Shown: positions 54,382-62,917 of the stretch, one piece after another
How the letters are laid out: each line of letters opens with the position of its first letter
Position numbering within the stretch: position 1 is the stretch's first letter
Assembly (NCBI RefSeq): GCF_001425665.1
Contig: NZ_LMCX01000001.1
Span: forward strand, 714,623-778,622
Origin: Yonghaparkia sp. Root332
GTDB taxonomy: Bacteria > Actinomycetota > Actinomycetes > Actinomycetales > Microbacteriaceae
Length of the DNA: 64,000 nt
Direction of reading: 5' to 3'
The notes under the pieces: model-generated
What the model saw: the letters and a program-made list of their open reading frames with translations, nothing else
What the model was told of the DNA's origin: nothing
Databases searched by the model: none
Position numbers and translations under genes: made by a program

Positions 54382-54604
54382 ACTGGGGCATCCGGAGCGT
54401 GGACCGCTTCGGTTTGCGGCCGTCCCCCCGCACCCCCCGTTCGAGGGGGATGCCGGCACGATTCGCTGTGAGTTCCTGAGAGCCTTCTGCCGCGAGATCT
54501 CGGGCGAGCGCGCAGTGATCGAGAAGGATGCTGGGAGTCGGCTTCGAGCATCCGCCCCTGTGTTCTGATAGCGGCCTCGATCACGCCCGATGCGCGCCGC
54601 CCGA

Positions 54605-54610
54605 TAGCCT
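54605..54610 (+). promoter_or_regulatory. -10 element, leaderless type
   Basis: TAGCCT ends 6 nt before the psuG GTG at 54617. Confidence 0.5.
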
Positions 54611-54616
54611 GACCCG

Positions 54617-55534
54617 GTGACCCAGCCCCTGCAGCTCTCCGACGAGGTGGCCGCGGCGCTCGCCGCCGGGCGCCCCGTCGTGGCCCTCGAGTCGACGATC
54701 ATCAGCCACGGCCTGCCGCGCCCCCGGAACCACGAGGCGGCGCTCGAGTTCGAGGCCATCCTGCGCGACCAGGGCGTCACGCCCGCGACGGTCGCGGTGC
54801 TCGACGGCGTCGCGCGCGTCGGGCTCGACGCCGAGGGGGTGCGCCGCATCTCCGACGACGAGATGGCGAAGGCGAGCGTGCGCGACCTGCCCATCCTCGC
54901 GGCCCGCGCCGCGAGCGGGGCGACCACCGTCGCGGCGACCGCGCACCTCGCGGCGATGGCGGGCATCCGCGTCTTCGCCACGGGCGGGCTCGGCGGCGTG
55001 CACCGCGGGGCGAGCGAGACGTTCGACGAATCGGCCGACCTGTCGACCCTGGCCGTCACCCCGATCACGGTCGTCTCGGCGGGAGTGAAGAGCGTGCTCG
55101 ACATCGCCGCGACGCTCGAGCGGCTCGAGACCTACTCGGTGCCGGTCATCGGGCTCGGCACGACGGTCTTCCCGAGCTTCTGGCTGCGCGAGAGCGCCTT
55201 CACGCTCGACTGGTCGGTCGACGACGAGACCCAGGTCGCCGCCGTCATGGCCGCGCACGACGCGCTCGGGCACCGTCAGGGCATCGTGGTCGCGAACCCC
55301 GTGCCCGCCGACCAGGCCTGGGAGCCCGCCGAGCACGACCGCGTGCTCGCCGAGGCGTTCGCGCTCGCCGACGCCGCGGGCGTCACGGGCAAGGCGGTCA
55401 CGCCCTTCCTCCTCGGCACGATCGTCGAGCTCTCGGGCGGGCGCAGCCTCGAGGTCAACCTCGACCTCGCGCGCAACAACGTGCGGGTCGCCGGCCGCAT
55501 CGCGACGGCCTGGGCCGCGCGGCAGTCGGCCTGA
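54617..55534 (+). CDS. psuG: Pseudouridine-5'-phosphate glycosidase
   Basis: Splits pseudouridine 5'-phosphate to uracil and ribose 5-phosphate. 305 residues: VVALESTIISHGLPRP, GVTPATVAVLDG, FATGGLGGVHRGASETFD and VVSAGVKSVLDI carry the family's substrate and metal ligands. The GTG start follows a leaderless-type -10. The PfkB kinase follows after 17 nt. Confidence 0.93.
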   Translation: MTQPLQLSDEVAAALAAGRPVVALESTIISHGLPRPRNHEAALEFEAILRDQGVTPATVAVLDGVARVGLDAEGVRRISDDEMAKASVRDLPILAARAASGATTVAATAHLAAMAGIRVFATGGLGGVHRGASETFDESADLSTLAVTPITVVSAGVKSVLDIAATLERLETYSVPVIGLGTTVFPSFWLRESAFTLDWSVDDETQVAAVMAAHDALGHRQGIVVANPVPADQAWEPAEHDRVLAEAFALADAAGVTGKAVTPFLLGTIVELSGGRSLEVNLDLARNNVRVAGRIATAWAARQSA

Positions 55535-55551
55535 GCGGCCGGGCCTCCGCC

Positions 55552-56463
55552 GTGACCGGGTCGCGCGCGCTCCTCGTGGGCGACGTCATCGACGACATCA
55601 TCGTCGTGCCCTCCGGCCCCATCCGGCCCGACACTGACACGACCTCGCGCATCACCCGCCAGCCGGGAGGCAGCGCGGCGAACACGGCCGCGTGGCTCGG
55701 CTGGCTCGGAGCGGGCGTCGACTTCGTGGGCCGCGTCGGCGCCGGCGACGCTGACCGCCACGCGCGCGAGCTCGCCGCCGCGGGGGTCGCCGCGCACCTG
55801 CACGAGGATCCCGACCGGCCGACCGGCACGATCGTCATCCTCGTCGAGGGGCAGCAGCGCTCGATGCTCACCGATCGGGGCGCGAATGCGACGCTCGACC
55901 CCTCCCAGGTGACGGATGCCCTGCTCGCGACCGCGGGCATCCTGCATCTGACCGGGTACTCGCTCGTCGACGCCCTCTCGGCCCGCGCGCTGCGCGAGCT
56001 CGTCGACCGCGCTCACGCGCAGGGCGCGAGCGTCTCGCTCGACCCCAGCTCGACCGGGTTCATCGCCGACTACGGCGTCGCGGCGTTCCGGTCGGCGATC
56101 TCGGGCGTCGACGTGCTTCGCCCGAACCTCGACGAGGGGCGGCTGCTCGCGGGGCTCGACGCGGGCGCACCGCCCGCGCTCGTGGCCGAGGCGCTGCTCG
56201 ACCTCGCGCCGGCCGTCGTGCTCACGTGCGGGGCCGCGGGCGTGACGATCGCCGAGCGCCGCGCCGGCGAGGGTGCGCGGGTCGCGTCGCTCGACGCCGA
56301 GCGCGTGCCGACGGTCGACCCGACGGGGGCCGGCGACTCGTTCACGGCAGGCTTCCTCGCCGCGCGCCTCGCCGGAGCCGACCTCGCCCACGCCGCGCGC
56401 GAGGGTCAGCGCGTCGCCGCGATCGCCGTGAGCCGCATCGGCGGCCGGCCGCCCCGCGCGTAG
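55552..56463 (+). CDS. psuK: PfkB-family carbohydrate kinase, probable pseudouridine kinase
   Basis: Ribokinase-fold kinase of 303 residues: LLVGDVIDDI, the RQPGGSAANTAAWLGWLGA motif, LTCGAAGVTIAERR, and the catalytic VDPTGAGDSFTAGFLAARLAG. Its place 17 nt after psuG suggests that it makes pseudouridine 5'-phosphate for that enzyme. A ribose or other nucleoside kinase role is not excluded. The start is a GTG. Confidence 0.85.
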   Translation: MTGSRALLVGDVIDDIIVVPSGPIRPDTDTTSRITRQPGGSAANTAAWLGWLGAGVDFVGRVGAGDADRHARELAAAGVAAHLHEDPDRPTGTIVILVEGQQRSMLTDRGANATLDPSQVTDALLATAGILHLTGYSLVDALSARALRELVDRAHAQGASVSLDPSSTGFIADYGVAAFRSAISGVDVLRPNLDEGRLLAGLDAGAPPALVAEALLDLAPAVVLTCGAAGVTIAERRAGEGARVASLDAERVPTVDPTGAGDSFTAGFLAARLAGADLAHAAREGQRVAAIAVSRIGGRPPRA

Positions 56464-56478
56464 TCGCACGTCGCACGC

Positions 56479-56540
56479 TTGAGCCGTTTCATCGCATGTG
56501 AGCCCGAACCTTCCGGCTCACATGCGACGTATCGGCTCAA
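56479..56540. repeat. Nested inverted repeat between convergent genes
   Basis: The outer arms are TTGAGCCG (56479-56486) and CGGCTCAA (56533-56540). The inner arms are TCGCATGTGAGCC (56492-56504) and GGCTCACATGCGA (56515-56527) with a 10-nt loop; 5-nt bulges separate them. It sits between psuK and the exporter gene. It may act as a bidirectional terminator or be a mobile-repeat relic. Confidence 0.85.
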
Positions 56541-56542
56541 TC

Positions 56543-56617
56543 GCAGGCAGCGCCGCGCAGGCAGCGCCGCGCAGGCAGCGCCGCGCAGGCAGCGCAGCGC
56601 AGGCAGCGCCGCGCGGT
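56543..56617. repeat. Five tandem copies of a 15-bp unit
   Basis: GCAGGCAGCGCCGCG is repeated five times head to tail; the fourth copy has one A for C change. It ends at the stop codon of the EamA exporter gene and starts 2 bp after the nested inverted repeat. Confidence 0.9.
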
Positions 56618-57477
56618 CAGCGCCGCTGCGCCGACGCGACCGCGCCCGCGCTCGCGGCGATGACGAGCGCGATCGCGGCGAGCTGCAGGAACGACAGCAC
56701 CTGCCCGAGCACGATGAGCCCCGCGAGCGCGGCGACGACGGGGCCGAGGCTCGAGAGCACTCCGAAGACGCGCGTCGGCATGGTCTTGAGCGCGATGAAC
56801 TCGAGCGCGTACGGCAGCGCCGAGGTCATGAGCGCGATGCCCGCGAACACCGCGAGCAGCACCGGCTCGGCCGCGACGGCCGCCGTCGCCGACACCGCCC
56901 CGAACGGCACGACGATCACCGCCGCGACGACCATCGCGACCGCGAGCCCATCGACTCCGCGCACGCTCGTCGCTCCGAGCCTGGCCGAGGCGAGGATGTA
57001 GAGGGCCCAGAAGGCGGCGGCCCCCGCGGCGAGGACGATGCCCGCGATCGCGAGGGCCCCCTGCGAGTCGAGGGCGAGCATCCCCACCCCGACGGCCGCG
57101 AGGGCGACCCACAGGAGGTCGCGCGGTCGGCGCGTGCCGGCGACCGCGACGGCGAGCGGGCCGATGAGCTCGACCGCGACGGCGACGCCGATCGGCACGC
57201 GCTCGATCGCGAGGTAGATGAGGCTGTTCATGCCCGCGAGGCCGATGCCGAGGGCGATGACGCCGATCCACACGCGGCGGGTCCAGCCGCGCACCGAGGG
57301 CCGCAGGACGACCAGGAGGATCACCGCCGCGAAGAGCAGGCGAAGGGATGCGGCGCCGAGAGCGCCGACCTCGGCGAAGGTCGTTCCGGCGAGCGCGTTG
57401 CCGAACTGCACCGAGACGATCGCGGCGATGGCGAGCGGGAGCGGGCCGAGGCGCGGGCGCCGCGCGGGAGTCGTCAC
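56617..57477 (-). CDS. EamA-family (DMT) exporter, RhtA-like
   Basis: A 286-residue membrane protein with ten predicted helices in two EamA repeats. It resembles RhtA-type threonine/homoserine exporters (AGMNSLIYLAIERVPIGVAVAVELIGPL, then PYALEFIALKTMPTRVFGVLSSLGPVVAALAG). Its C-terminal end runs into the 15-bp tandem repeat. GTG start with CATACT 6 nt upstream. Substrate unknown. Confidence 0.87.
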   Translation of the reverse strand: MTTPARRPRLGPLPLAIAAIVSVQFGNALAGTTFAEVGALGAASLRLLFAAVILLVVLRPSVRGWTRRVWIGVIALGIGLAGMNSLIYLAIERVPIGVAVAVELIGPLAVAVAGTRRPRDLLWVALAAVGVGMLALDSQGALAIAGIVLAAGAAAFWALYILASARLGATSVRGVDGLAVAMVVAAVIVVPFGAVSATAAVAAEPVLLAVFAGIALMTSALPYALEFIALKTMPTRVFGVLSSLGPVVAALAGLIVLGQVLSFLQLAAIALVIAASAGAVASAQRR

Positions 57478-57483
57478 TCCCCG

Positions 57484-57489
57484 AGTATG
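57484..57489 (-). promoter_or_regulatory. -10 element, leaderless type
   Basis: Minus-strand CATACT ends 6 nt before the GTG at 57477. Confidence 0.4.
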
Positions 57490-57501
57490 CCGAAGGCCGC
57501 C

Positions 57502-57521
57502 CCGCTCCGGTGACGGAGCGG
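57502..57521 (-). terminator. Terminator-like hairpin
   Basis: CCGCTCCG / CGGAGCGG, an 8-bp stem with a GTGA loop. It is the second hairpin after the stop of the secreted-protein gene at 57588. Confidence 0.45.
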
Positions 57522-57537
57522 CACGGCCCGGGGGGGC

Positions 57538-57567
57538 GCGTCTCTCCCACCCGAATGGGAGAGACGC
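57538..57567 (-). terminator. Terminator-like hairpin
   Basis: GCGTCTCTCCCA / TGGGAGAGACGC, a 12-bp perfect stem with a 6-nt loop, 20 nt after the stop codon of the Pro/Ser/Val-rich secreted protein. No U-tract. Confidence 0.65.
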
Positions 57568-57587
57568 TGGTCGGCGTCGGTCGCGCG

Positions 57588-57989
57588 TCAGTCGGCCGAG
57601 CCGGCGCTGGCCGCCGAGACGGCGCTCGGGACGGAGGCGGGCGTCGCGGGCGACGCGGGCGACGGCACGCTCACGGGCGAGGCCGGGGTCACGGGCGAGG
57701 GGATGCTCACCGGCGACGCGACCGAGGCGGGCGTCACGGGCGAGATCGGCGAGACGGGGCTCGCGGTCGTCGCGGGCGACGGGGTGACGATGCTGTCGCT
57801 CGTGACGTCGAAGGTCACGTCGGCGCTGCCGCTGCCGGTCGAGACGTCGTCGGTGGTCGACAGGCCGGGGAGGCGGGTGTCGTCGCTCGTGAGGGCCATC
57901 TCGTTGGCCGAGGCGACCGCGCCTCCGGCGATGACGCCGAGTCCGAGGGCTGAGGCGGCGCCGACGGCGATCCAGGTCTTCTGCTGCAT
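57588..57989 (-). CDS. Secreted Pro/Ser/Ala/Val-rich low-complexity protein
   Basis: A 133-residue exported protein. The signal peptide ends around AVASA/NEM (residue about 28). The mature part is short and ends in a repeated tail of units like SPVTPAS, SPVSVPSP and SPATPAS. AAGGAG stands 6 nt ahead of the ATG at 57989; an ATG five codons earlier overlaps that ribosome site. No family. It may be a cell-surface or matrix protein, but only the export and composition are seen. Confidence 0.7.
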   Translation of the reverse strand: MQQKTWIAVGAASALGLGVIAGGAVASANEMALTSDDTRLPGLSTTDDVSTGSGSADVTFDVTSDSIVTPSPATTASPVSPISPVTPASVASPVSIPSPVTPASPVSVPSPASPATPASVPSAVSAASAGSAD

Positions 57990-58137
57990 GGTGCTCTCCT
58001 TCATCCGGTATTCGGTCTGAGGGGGAGGGGGCCGCCCTCCCGATGACTCAAGACTCGAGGCGGCGGATGAGACGGGAAGGAGGCGGAGGTGAGAGGGTTC
58101 TCATCGACCGGGCGCGGTCGCCGATCGGTGCGCGCCG

Positions 58138-59517
58138 TCAGCGCGCCGCACCCCGGGCCTGCTTGGCGGCCTTGACCGCCTCGTACGCGTCGAGCGCCGC
58201 CTGCCGCGATTCGCGCAGGTCGACCATGGGCTCGGGGTAGTCGTCGGTGCCGGCTTCGGGCACCCAGCGGTGCACGTACTCGCCGCGCGGGTCGAACTTC
58301 TTCGCCTGCAGCTCGGGGTTGAAGACCCTGAAGTAGGGCGCAGCGTCGGCCCCCGACCCCGCGACCCACTGCCACGACGCGGCGTTGCTCGCCTCGTCGG
58401 CGTCGACGAGCGTGTCCCAGAACCACTCCTCGCCCGTGCGCCAGTCGACCTGCAGGTTCTTCGTGAGGAAGCTCGCGGTGATCATCCGCACGCGGTTGTG
58501 CATCCAGCCCGTGCGCCACAGCTGCCGCATCCCCGCATCGACGATCGGGATGCCCGTGCGCCCGTGCCGCCACCGGTCCAGCTCGTCGTCCCCGGGCGTC
58601 GTCCACGGGAACGCGTCGAAGTCCGCCCGGTAGTTGCGCGTCGCCAGGTCGGGGTGGTGGAAGAGGATGTGATAGCTGAACTCCCGCCAGCCGATCTCGC
58701 TCAGGAACTTCTCCCGGTTCTTCGCCGCCGCCGCGCCGAGGCCGTGCCGCATGCGGTGCCACACCTCGAAGGGGCTGATCTCGCCGAAGCGCAGGTGCGG
58801 GCTCAGCATGCTCGTCGCCCGCAGGCCGGGCTCGTCGCGGCGGTGGTAGTCGGCGAGCACGTCCTCGGCGAATTCCTCGAGCCGGTCGTGCGCCCCCGCC
58901 GACCCGGGGGTCCACGTCTCGCGCAGCCCCTCAGCCCAGTCGGGGCGGGTGGGCAGCAGAGTCCACGTCTCGAGTGCGTCGCCGCCGGGCGCGAGGCCAT
59001 CGATGCGCGTCGGAGCCGGCAGGGGCTCGCGCGGCTCGGGGCGATTCAGGCACGCCTTCCAGTAGGGGGTGAAGACGCCGTAGGGGCCGCCGGCACCGGT
59101 CGTGATGGTCCACGGCTCGAACAGCAGCGCGGCCTGGAAGCTCGTCGCCTCGACGCCCTCGTCGGTCAGGCGCGACTTGAGAGCGGCATCCGTCTGCTTC
59201 GCCGCTCCGTAGCGGCGGTTCCAGTAGACGGCGTCGGCGCCGGTCTCCTCGATCAGAGCGCGGATGCTCGGCTCGGCTGCCCCGCGCCGCAGGGTCAGCG
59301 CGCCGCCGAGGCCGGCGAGCTCCTCGTCCAGCCGCTCGAGCGAGCGGTGCAGCCACCACCGGCTCGCCCCGCCGAGCGGACGCACGCCGGGCGACTCCTC
59401 GTCGAGGAGGTAGAGCACGATGACGGGCCGGCCGCGCTCGACGGCCGCCGTGAGCGCCGGGTTGTCGGCGATGCGGAGGTCGTCGCGCAACCACACGATG
59501 CTCGGAGCGCCTGACAT
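58138..59517 (-). CDS. phr: Deoxyribodipyrimidine photolyase
   Basis: Light-driven repair of UV-induced pyrimidine dimers. 459 residues: an N-terminal antenna domain (SIVWLRDDLRIADNPAL) and a C-terminal FAD domain with YWNRRYG, LSPHLRFGEISPFE, GWREFSYHILFHHPDLATRNYR, the GIPIVDAGMRQLWRTGWMHNRVRM block and WQWVAGSGADAAPYFRVFNP. It matches class I CPD photolyases over full length. Confidence 0.94.
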   Translation of the reverse strand: MSGAPSIVWLRDDLRIADNPALTAAVERGRPVIVLYLLDEESPGVRPLGGASRWWLHRSLERLDEELAGLGGALTLRRGAAEPSIRALIEETGADAVYWNRRYGAAKQTDAALKSRLTDEGVEATSFQAALLFEPWTITTGAGGPYGVFTPYWKACLNRPEPREPLPAPTRIDGLAPGGDALETWTLLPTRPDWAEGLRETWTPGSAGAHDRLEEFAEDVLADYHRRDEPGLRATSMLSPHLRFGEISPFEVWHRMRHGLGAAAAKNREKFLSEIGWREFSYHILFHHPDLATRNYRADFDAFPWTTPGDDELDRWRHGRTGIPIVDAGMRQLWRTGWMHNRVRMITASFLTKNLQVDWRTGEEWFWDTLVDADEASNAASWQWVAGSGADAAPYFRVFNPELQAKKFDPRGEYVHRWVPEAGTDDYPEPMVDLRESRQAALDAYEAVKAAKQARGAAR

Positions 59518-59524
59518 GGTGATC

Positions 59525-59530
59525 AGGCTA
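59525..59530 (-). promoter_or_regulatory. -10 element, leaderless type
   Basis: Minus-strand TAGCCT ends 7 nt before the photolyase ATG at 59517. On the other strand, TAGCCT at 59547-59552 may be the -10 of the divergent gene at 59566. Confidence 0.45.
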
Positions 59531-59565
59531 GGGGGAGGCAGGATAGCCTCACTGAGAGGTCACCG

Positions 59566-60534
59566 ATGGTTCGAGAAACGCCGCCCTCCCCGGGCGCTTC
59601 CGCTGACGAGCGGCCGCTGAGCGAGCCGGGTCGAGGGGAGCGCGGACCGGGCGTCTACCGGTATCCCGAGCCCGAGACCGCGGAACTCGCCGCGCGGCAT
59701 GCGTGCATGACCGAGGTGATCGACCTCATCGATGAGCTGGGCACCCGCGCACTGCTCGCCGGCAACATCGTCTTCCCGCCGAACGGGCTCGGCGCCCCCG
59801 AGCTGCGGGCCGCGTTCAACCTCCTCGTCGACCCGTCGAGGTGCCTCGAGCTCGCGGAGGCGCTCCTCGCTCGCGGGTGGGCGGCGGCTCGTGTGCGCTG
59901 GTTCGGGATCCTGCCGCCCGCGGTCATCTCCCTGCAGGATCCGCGGTCCGGCACGCTCCTGAACCTCTTCCCGCTCGTCCCCGGGTTCTTCACCGATCCG
60001 CAGACGGTCTTCGAGCACGCGTGGGGGTACCGCGGCGAGATGATCGTCTTCGACCGCCGCGTGCCGATCACCGACCGGCTGCTCACGATGGTGCTGTCGG
60101 TCCACGACAATCTCGGCCCGCGCGCGGCGGCCCCGAGACCGGAGTCGGAGACCGGCCCGCTCATCGACCGCTTCGCCGCGCTCATCACGAACGACGAGCT
60201 CGAGCGGCTGCCTCGCCTCGTTCGTGGCGTGGGGGCCGAGGGTGTCATGCGCCGTCTGTTCGACGGCCTGGGGCTGCCGCCCGCAGCCACCCGACTGCCG
60301 TCGCAGAACTACGCCCGCGCTCGCTTCGGGATCCCTGGCGCGGGTGTTCTCTCACGACTGCTGCTGCGCGCGATCGAGTCGAGCCCCGGCTATCCGGGCC
60401 ACGTGACGCGCGACGTGTCGCTCGCCCGCCGGTGGGTCCTCGGCCGACTGCCGAGCGAGATCATCGGCGCGGCGGCGTACATCCTGCGCGCGCGGCGGGC
60501 GCGACGCCGATTGCTGCGTGCGGGCGGGGCCTAG
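59566..60534 (+). CDS. Nucleotidyltransferase-fold-like protein of unknown function
   Basis: A 322-residue protein not firmly recognised. The segment from about residue 53 to 165 (LAGNIVFPPNGL, FNLLVDPSRCLELAEALLARGW, then VFEHAW and MVLSVHDNLG) follows the layout of the nucleotidyltransferase family found in polysaccharide and lasso-peptide clusters, where a DxD motif is expected; here it reads NLLVD, so activity is doubtful. The C-terminal part is Arg-rich and helical. GAGAGG precedes the ATG. It is divergent from the photolyase gene. Confidence 0.5.
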   Translation: MVRETPPSPGASADERPLSEPGRGERGPGVYRYPEPETAELAARHACMTEVIDLIDELGTRALLAGNIVFPPNGLGAPELRAAFNLLVDPSRCLELAEALLARGWAAARVRWFGILPPAVISLQDPRSGTLLNLFPLVPGFFTDPQTVFEHAWGYRGEMIVFDRRVPITDRLLTMVLSVHDNLGPRAAAPRPESETGPLIDRFAALITNDELERLPRLVRGVGAEGVMRRLFDGLGLPPAATRLPSQNYARARFGIPGAGVLSRLLLRAIESSPGYPGHVTRDVSLARRWVLGRLPSEIIGAAAYILRARRARRRLLRAGGA

Positions 60535-60633
60535 CCCCGGAGGCGACGGCAGAGGCGGGCTAGCGGGGCGAGCTCGCCGAGTGCAATGCCGAGTACCGGC
60601 TGGCCTACCAGTGGATTTGGTCCGTGGTCTTGC

Positions 60634-60661
60634 TGATACGAAGTAGTAGTGATACGAATTA
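60634..60661. promoter_or_regulatory. Paired operator upstream of the beta-helix gene
   Basis: Two copies, TGATACGAAGTA (60634-60645) and TGATACGAATTA (60650-60661), with central CG and 16-bp spacing. The same pair with the same spacing precedes the LacI-family gene at 62980. TTGCTG at 60630-60635 may be the -35. The rest of the 170-nt gap from 60535 shows no gene. Confidence 0.65.
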
Positions 60662-60704
60662 CCCCAAAACCGCAACATCTGCTCAATGACGAGGGAAGTG
60701 CGCA

Positions 60705-62789
60705 ATGAGGTTCCGAAAAACGGCCGCGATCACTCTGGTGGCCAGTCTGCTGGCGACGATCATCGTCTCCAGCCCCGCTGCCCCGGCGGCGGCAGTCGGC
60801 TCCACCTACTACGTCGATTCAGTCGCCGGAAGTGACACCAATGTCGGCACAGTCTCGTCAGCACCCTGGAAGACGCTGACGAAAGTCAACACCGTGACAT
60901 TGACCGCAGGGTCGCGCATTCTGCTGAAGGCGGGCTCAGTCTTCGCGAATCAGTACCTCGACCTCACGGGTTCGGGCGCCTTCGGCGCGCCGATCGTCGT
61001 TGATCGGTACGGGGCGGGAGCGCGCCCGCTCATCGATTTCGGGAACACCTCGGTAGGGAACGAGGGCTTCGGCGTCCGAATCAGGAACGGATCGCACTGG
61101 GAGGTGAACAACCTCGAGATCACGAGCGGACAGCACGCGACGGCCATGCGGCGCAACGGAATTCTTGTTGTCGGGGAGGGCCCTGGTGGGGGCGATTTCT
61201 CGCAGATCAAGATCGTCAACAACGTCGTCCGCGACATCTTCGGCAGCGATCGCCGGAGTGGGGGCATCAACCTTCATGCCCGCAACGTCAGCGGCGGCGG
61301 AGAGAGCACGTGGCGCGGGGTGCTCATCCAGGGAAACACGGTCGACAACGTCTCCGACACCGGGATCCAGACCATGACCGACGCTCTCACCGGGGCCCCG
61401 GGCTGGGTGCATCAGCGCGATGCCTTCAGGAACCTGCTGATCCGAGGCAACACGGTGACGCGCATCCACCGCGACGGCATTCTCGTCCGCGCCAGCAACC
61501 GGCCCCTCGTCGAATACAACACGACGGATCAGATCGGTCGGGAGACGGACGTCAACGCATCGGTCGTGAACTACCTGCCAGTCATCGGCTTCGTCGCGGC
61601 GCAGTGGATGTACTTCGTCGATCGCGGTGTCTTCCAGTTCAACACCGCGTCCAACACGCGCAAGCTCGATGGCGACGGGCAGGCGTGGGATTTCGACTAC
61701 GGGGTTTACGACAGCGTGTACCAGTACAACTACAGCTTCAACAACGAGGGCGGCGCACTGCTCGTTCTGCCCGATACATCCGGCAACGTCTTCCGCTACA
61801 ACATCTCGCAGAACGACTTCGATCGGCATCGGGGAGCCATCAGCATCGACCCGGCAGCCACGGGAGACCTCGCGGTCTACAACAACGTCTTCTACCGGTC
61901 CCAGGGCCAGTACAACCCGCTGACGGTCGCGAACACGAAGACGCAGGTGGACTACCGGAACAACATTTTCTACAACCTCGCCGGTGGCGGTTACGAGAAC
62001 GGACCAAAGGCCACGTACGCCAACAACACGTTCTTCGGCAACTCCTCCGCGACCGTGACCGGAGATCCGTCGAAATCCGTCGCCGACCCGCAGTTCGCGC
62101 TGCCCGGTGGTGCGACAGATCTCCTCAGCGCCATCGCGGCCTATGCGCTTGGCGCAGGTTCAGCGTCTCGCGACAGCGCTGCGGTCCTGCCCGATAACGG
62201 CGGCATCGACATCGCTGGCCGACCATTGCCGACCACGTCAATCGACCGGGGCGCGGTCGAGGGCACGCCGGCCGGACCGTCGATGGAGAGCTCGGAGTTC
62301 GCAAGCGGACTCGGGGCATTCACGCCCGTGAGCGGCACCTGGTCGAGCGGCGCGGCCGTGGGCGCGGCTCTGCAGACCGACATCCAGGCCGAAGGGATCG
62401 CCGTGGCGGGATCGAACTCGTGGACCGACTACTCGGTGAGTAGCTCGGTGGCCGCGAGCAACGCGAACGGCAACGCCGGCGTGATCGTGCGGTACACGAG
62501 CCCGTCGAACTTCCTGACCGCGCGCTTCAACCATCAGACTCAGAAGGTGGAGCTCTACAAGAAGCAAAGCGGGGTGATGACGCTGCTGGGATCGTCGGCC
62601 TACTATGCGGGCATCGGTGAGTACGTGCCGTTGCGCGTGGAAGTCCGTGGGCCGTCCGTCGACGTCTGGGTGGGTCCTGACAAGCTCGTCAGCTGGACGG
62701 ACACGATCAACGCTTACCCGGCAGGAGCAGTGGGACTTCGCATGGGCTACTCGCGCGGAGCGGCGAACGAAGTGCTCATCCGGCACTGA
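60705..62789 (+). CDS. Secreted right-handed parallel beta-helix protein with C-terminal LamG/jelly-roll-like domain
   Basis: A 694-residue exported protein. The signal peptide is residues 1 to about 34 (cleavage near AAA/VGS). The beta-helix covers about residues 37-520: start YYVDSVAGSDTNVGT, then Asn-rich coils such as IKIVNNVVRDIF, VLIQGNTVDNV, NLLIRGNTVTRI and YQYNYSFNNEGGAL. The C-terminal 170 residues (SSEFASGLGAFTPVSG..., WTDYSVSSSV, VIVRYTSPSNFLTARF) resemble a carbohydrate-binding or LamG sandwich. Such proteins are often polysaccharide lyases or surface glycan hydrolases; the catalytic residues cannot be fixed. Codon use is less GC-biased than in the middle of the window. Confidence 0.8.
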   Translation: MRFRKTAAITLVASLLATIIVSSPAAPAAAVGSTYYVDSVAGSDTNVGTVSSAPWKTLTKVNTVTLTAGSRILLKAGSVFANQYLDLTGSGAFGAPIVVDRYGAGARPLIDFGNTSVGNEGFGVRIRNGSHWEVNNLEITSGQHATAMRRNGILVVGEGPGGGDFSQIKIVNNVVRDIFGSDRRSGGINLHARNVSGGGESTWRGVLIQGNTVDNVSDTGIQTMTDALTGAPGWVHQRDAFRNLLIRGNTVTRIHRDGILVRASNRPLVEYNTTDQIGRETDVNASVVNYLPVIGFVAAQWMYFVDRGVFQFNTASNTRKLDGDGQAWDFDYGVYDSVYQYNYSFNNEGGALLVLPDTSGNVFRYNISQNDFDRHRGAISIDPAATGDLAVYNNVFYRSQGQYNPLTVANTKTQVDYRNNIFYNLAGGGYENGPKATYANNTFFGNSSATVTGDPSKSVADPQFALPGGATDLLSAIAAYALGAGSASRDSAAVLPDNGGIDIAGRPLPTTSIDRGAVEGTPAGPSMESSEFASGLGAFTPVSGTWSSGAAVGAALQTDIQAEGIAVAGSNSWTDYSVSSSVAASNANGNAGVIVRYTSPSNFLTARFNHQTQKVELYKKQSGVMTLLGSSAYYAGIGEYVPLRVEVRGPSVDVWVGPDKLVSWTDTINAYPAGAVGLRMGYSRGAANEVLIRH

Positions 62790-62917
62790 TCGGTGAAGGC
62801 GGTGCATCGGTGGCGCTCACCGCCGGCGGCGATCGCTTTCCTCTACCGGGGCGTCCGGCCGCTGGTGGTCGGCCCCTCCGACTCGCCGCTGCACCGCGAC
62901 GAATGTGTCAGAGAAGC

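Noticed and set aside
56543-56617. CRISPR array
   Set aside because: The 15-bp units are directly adjacent without spacers and no cas genes are present.
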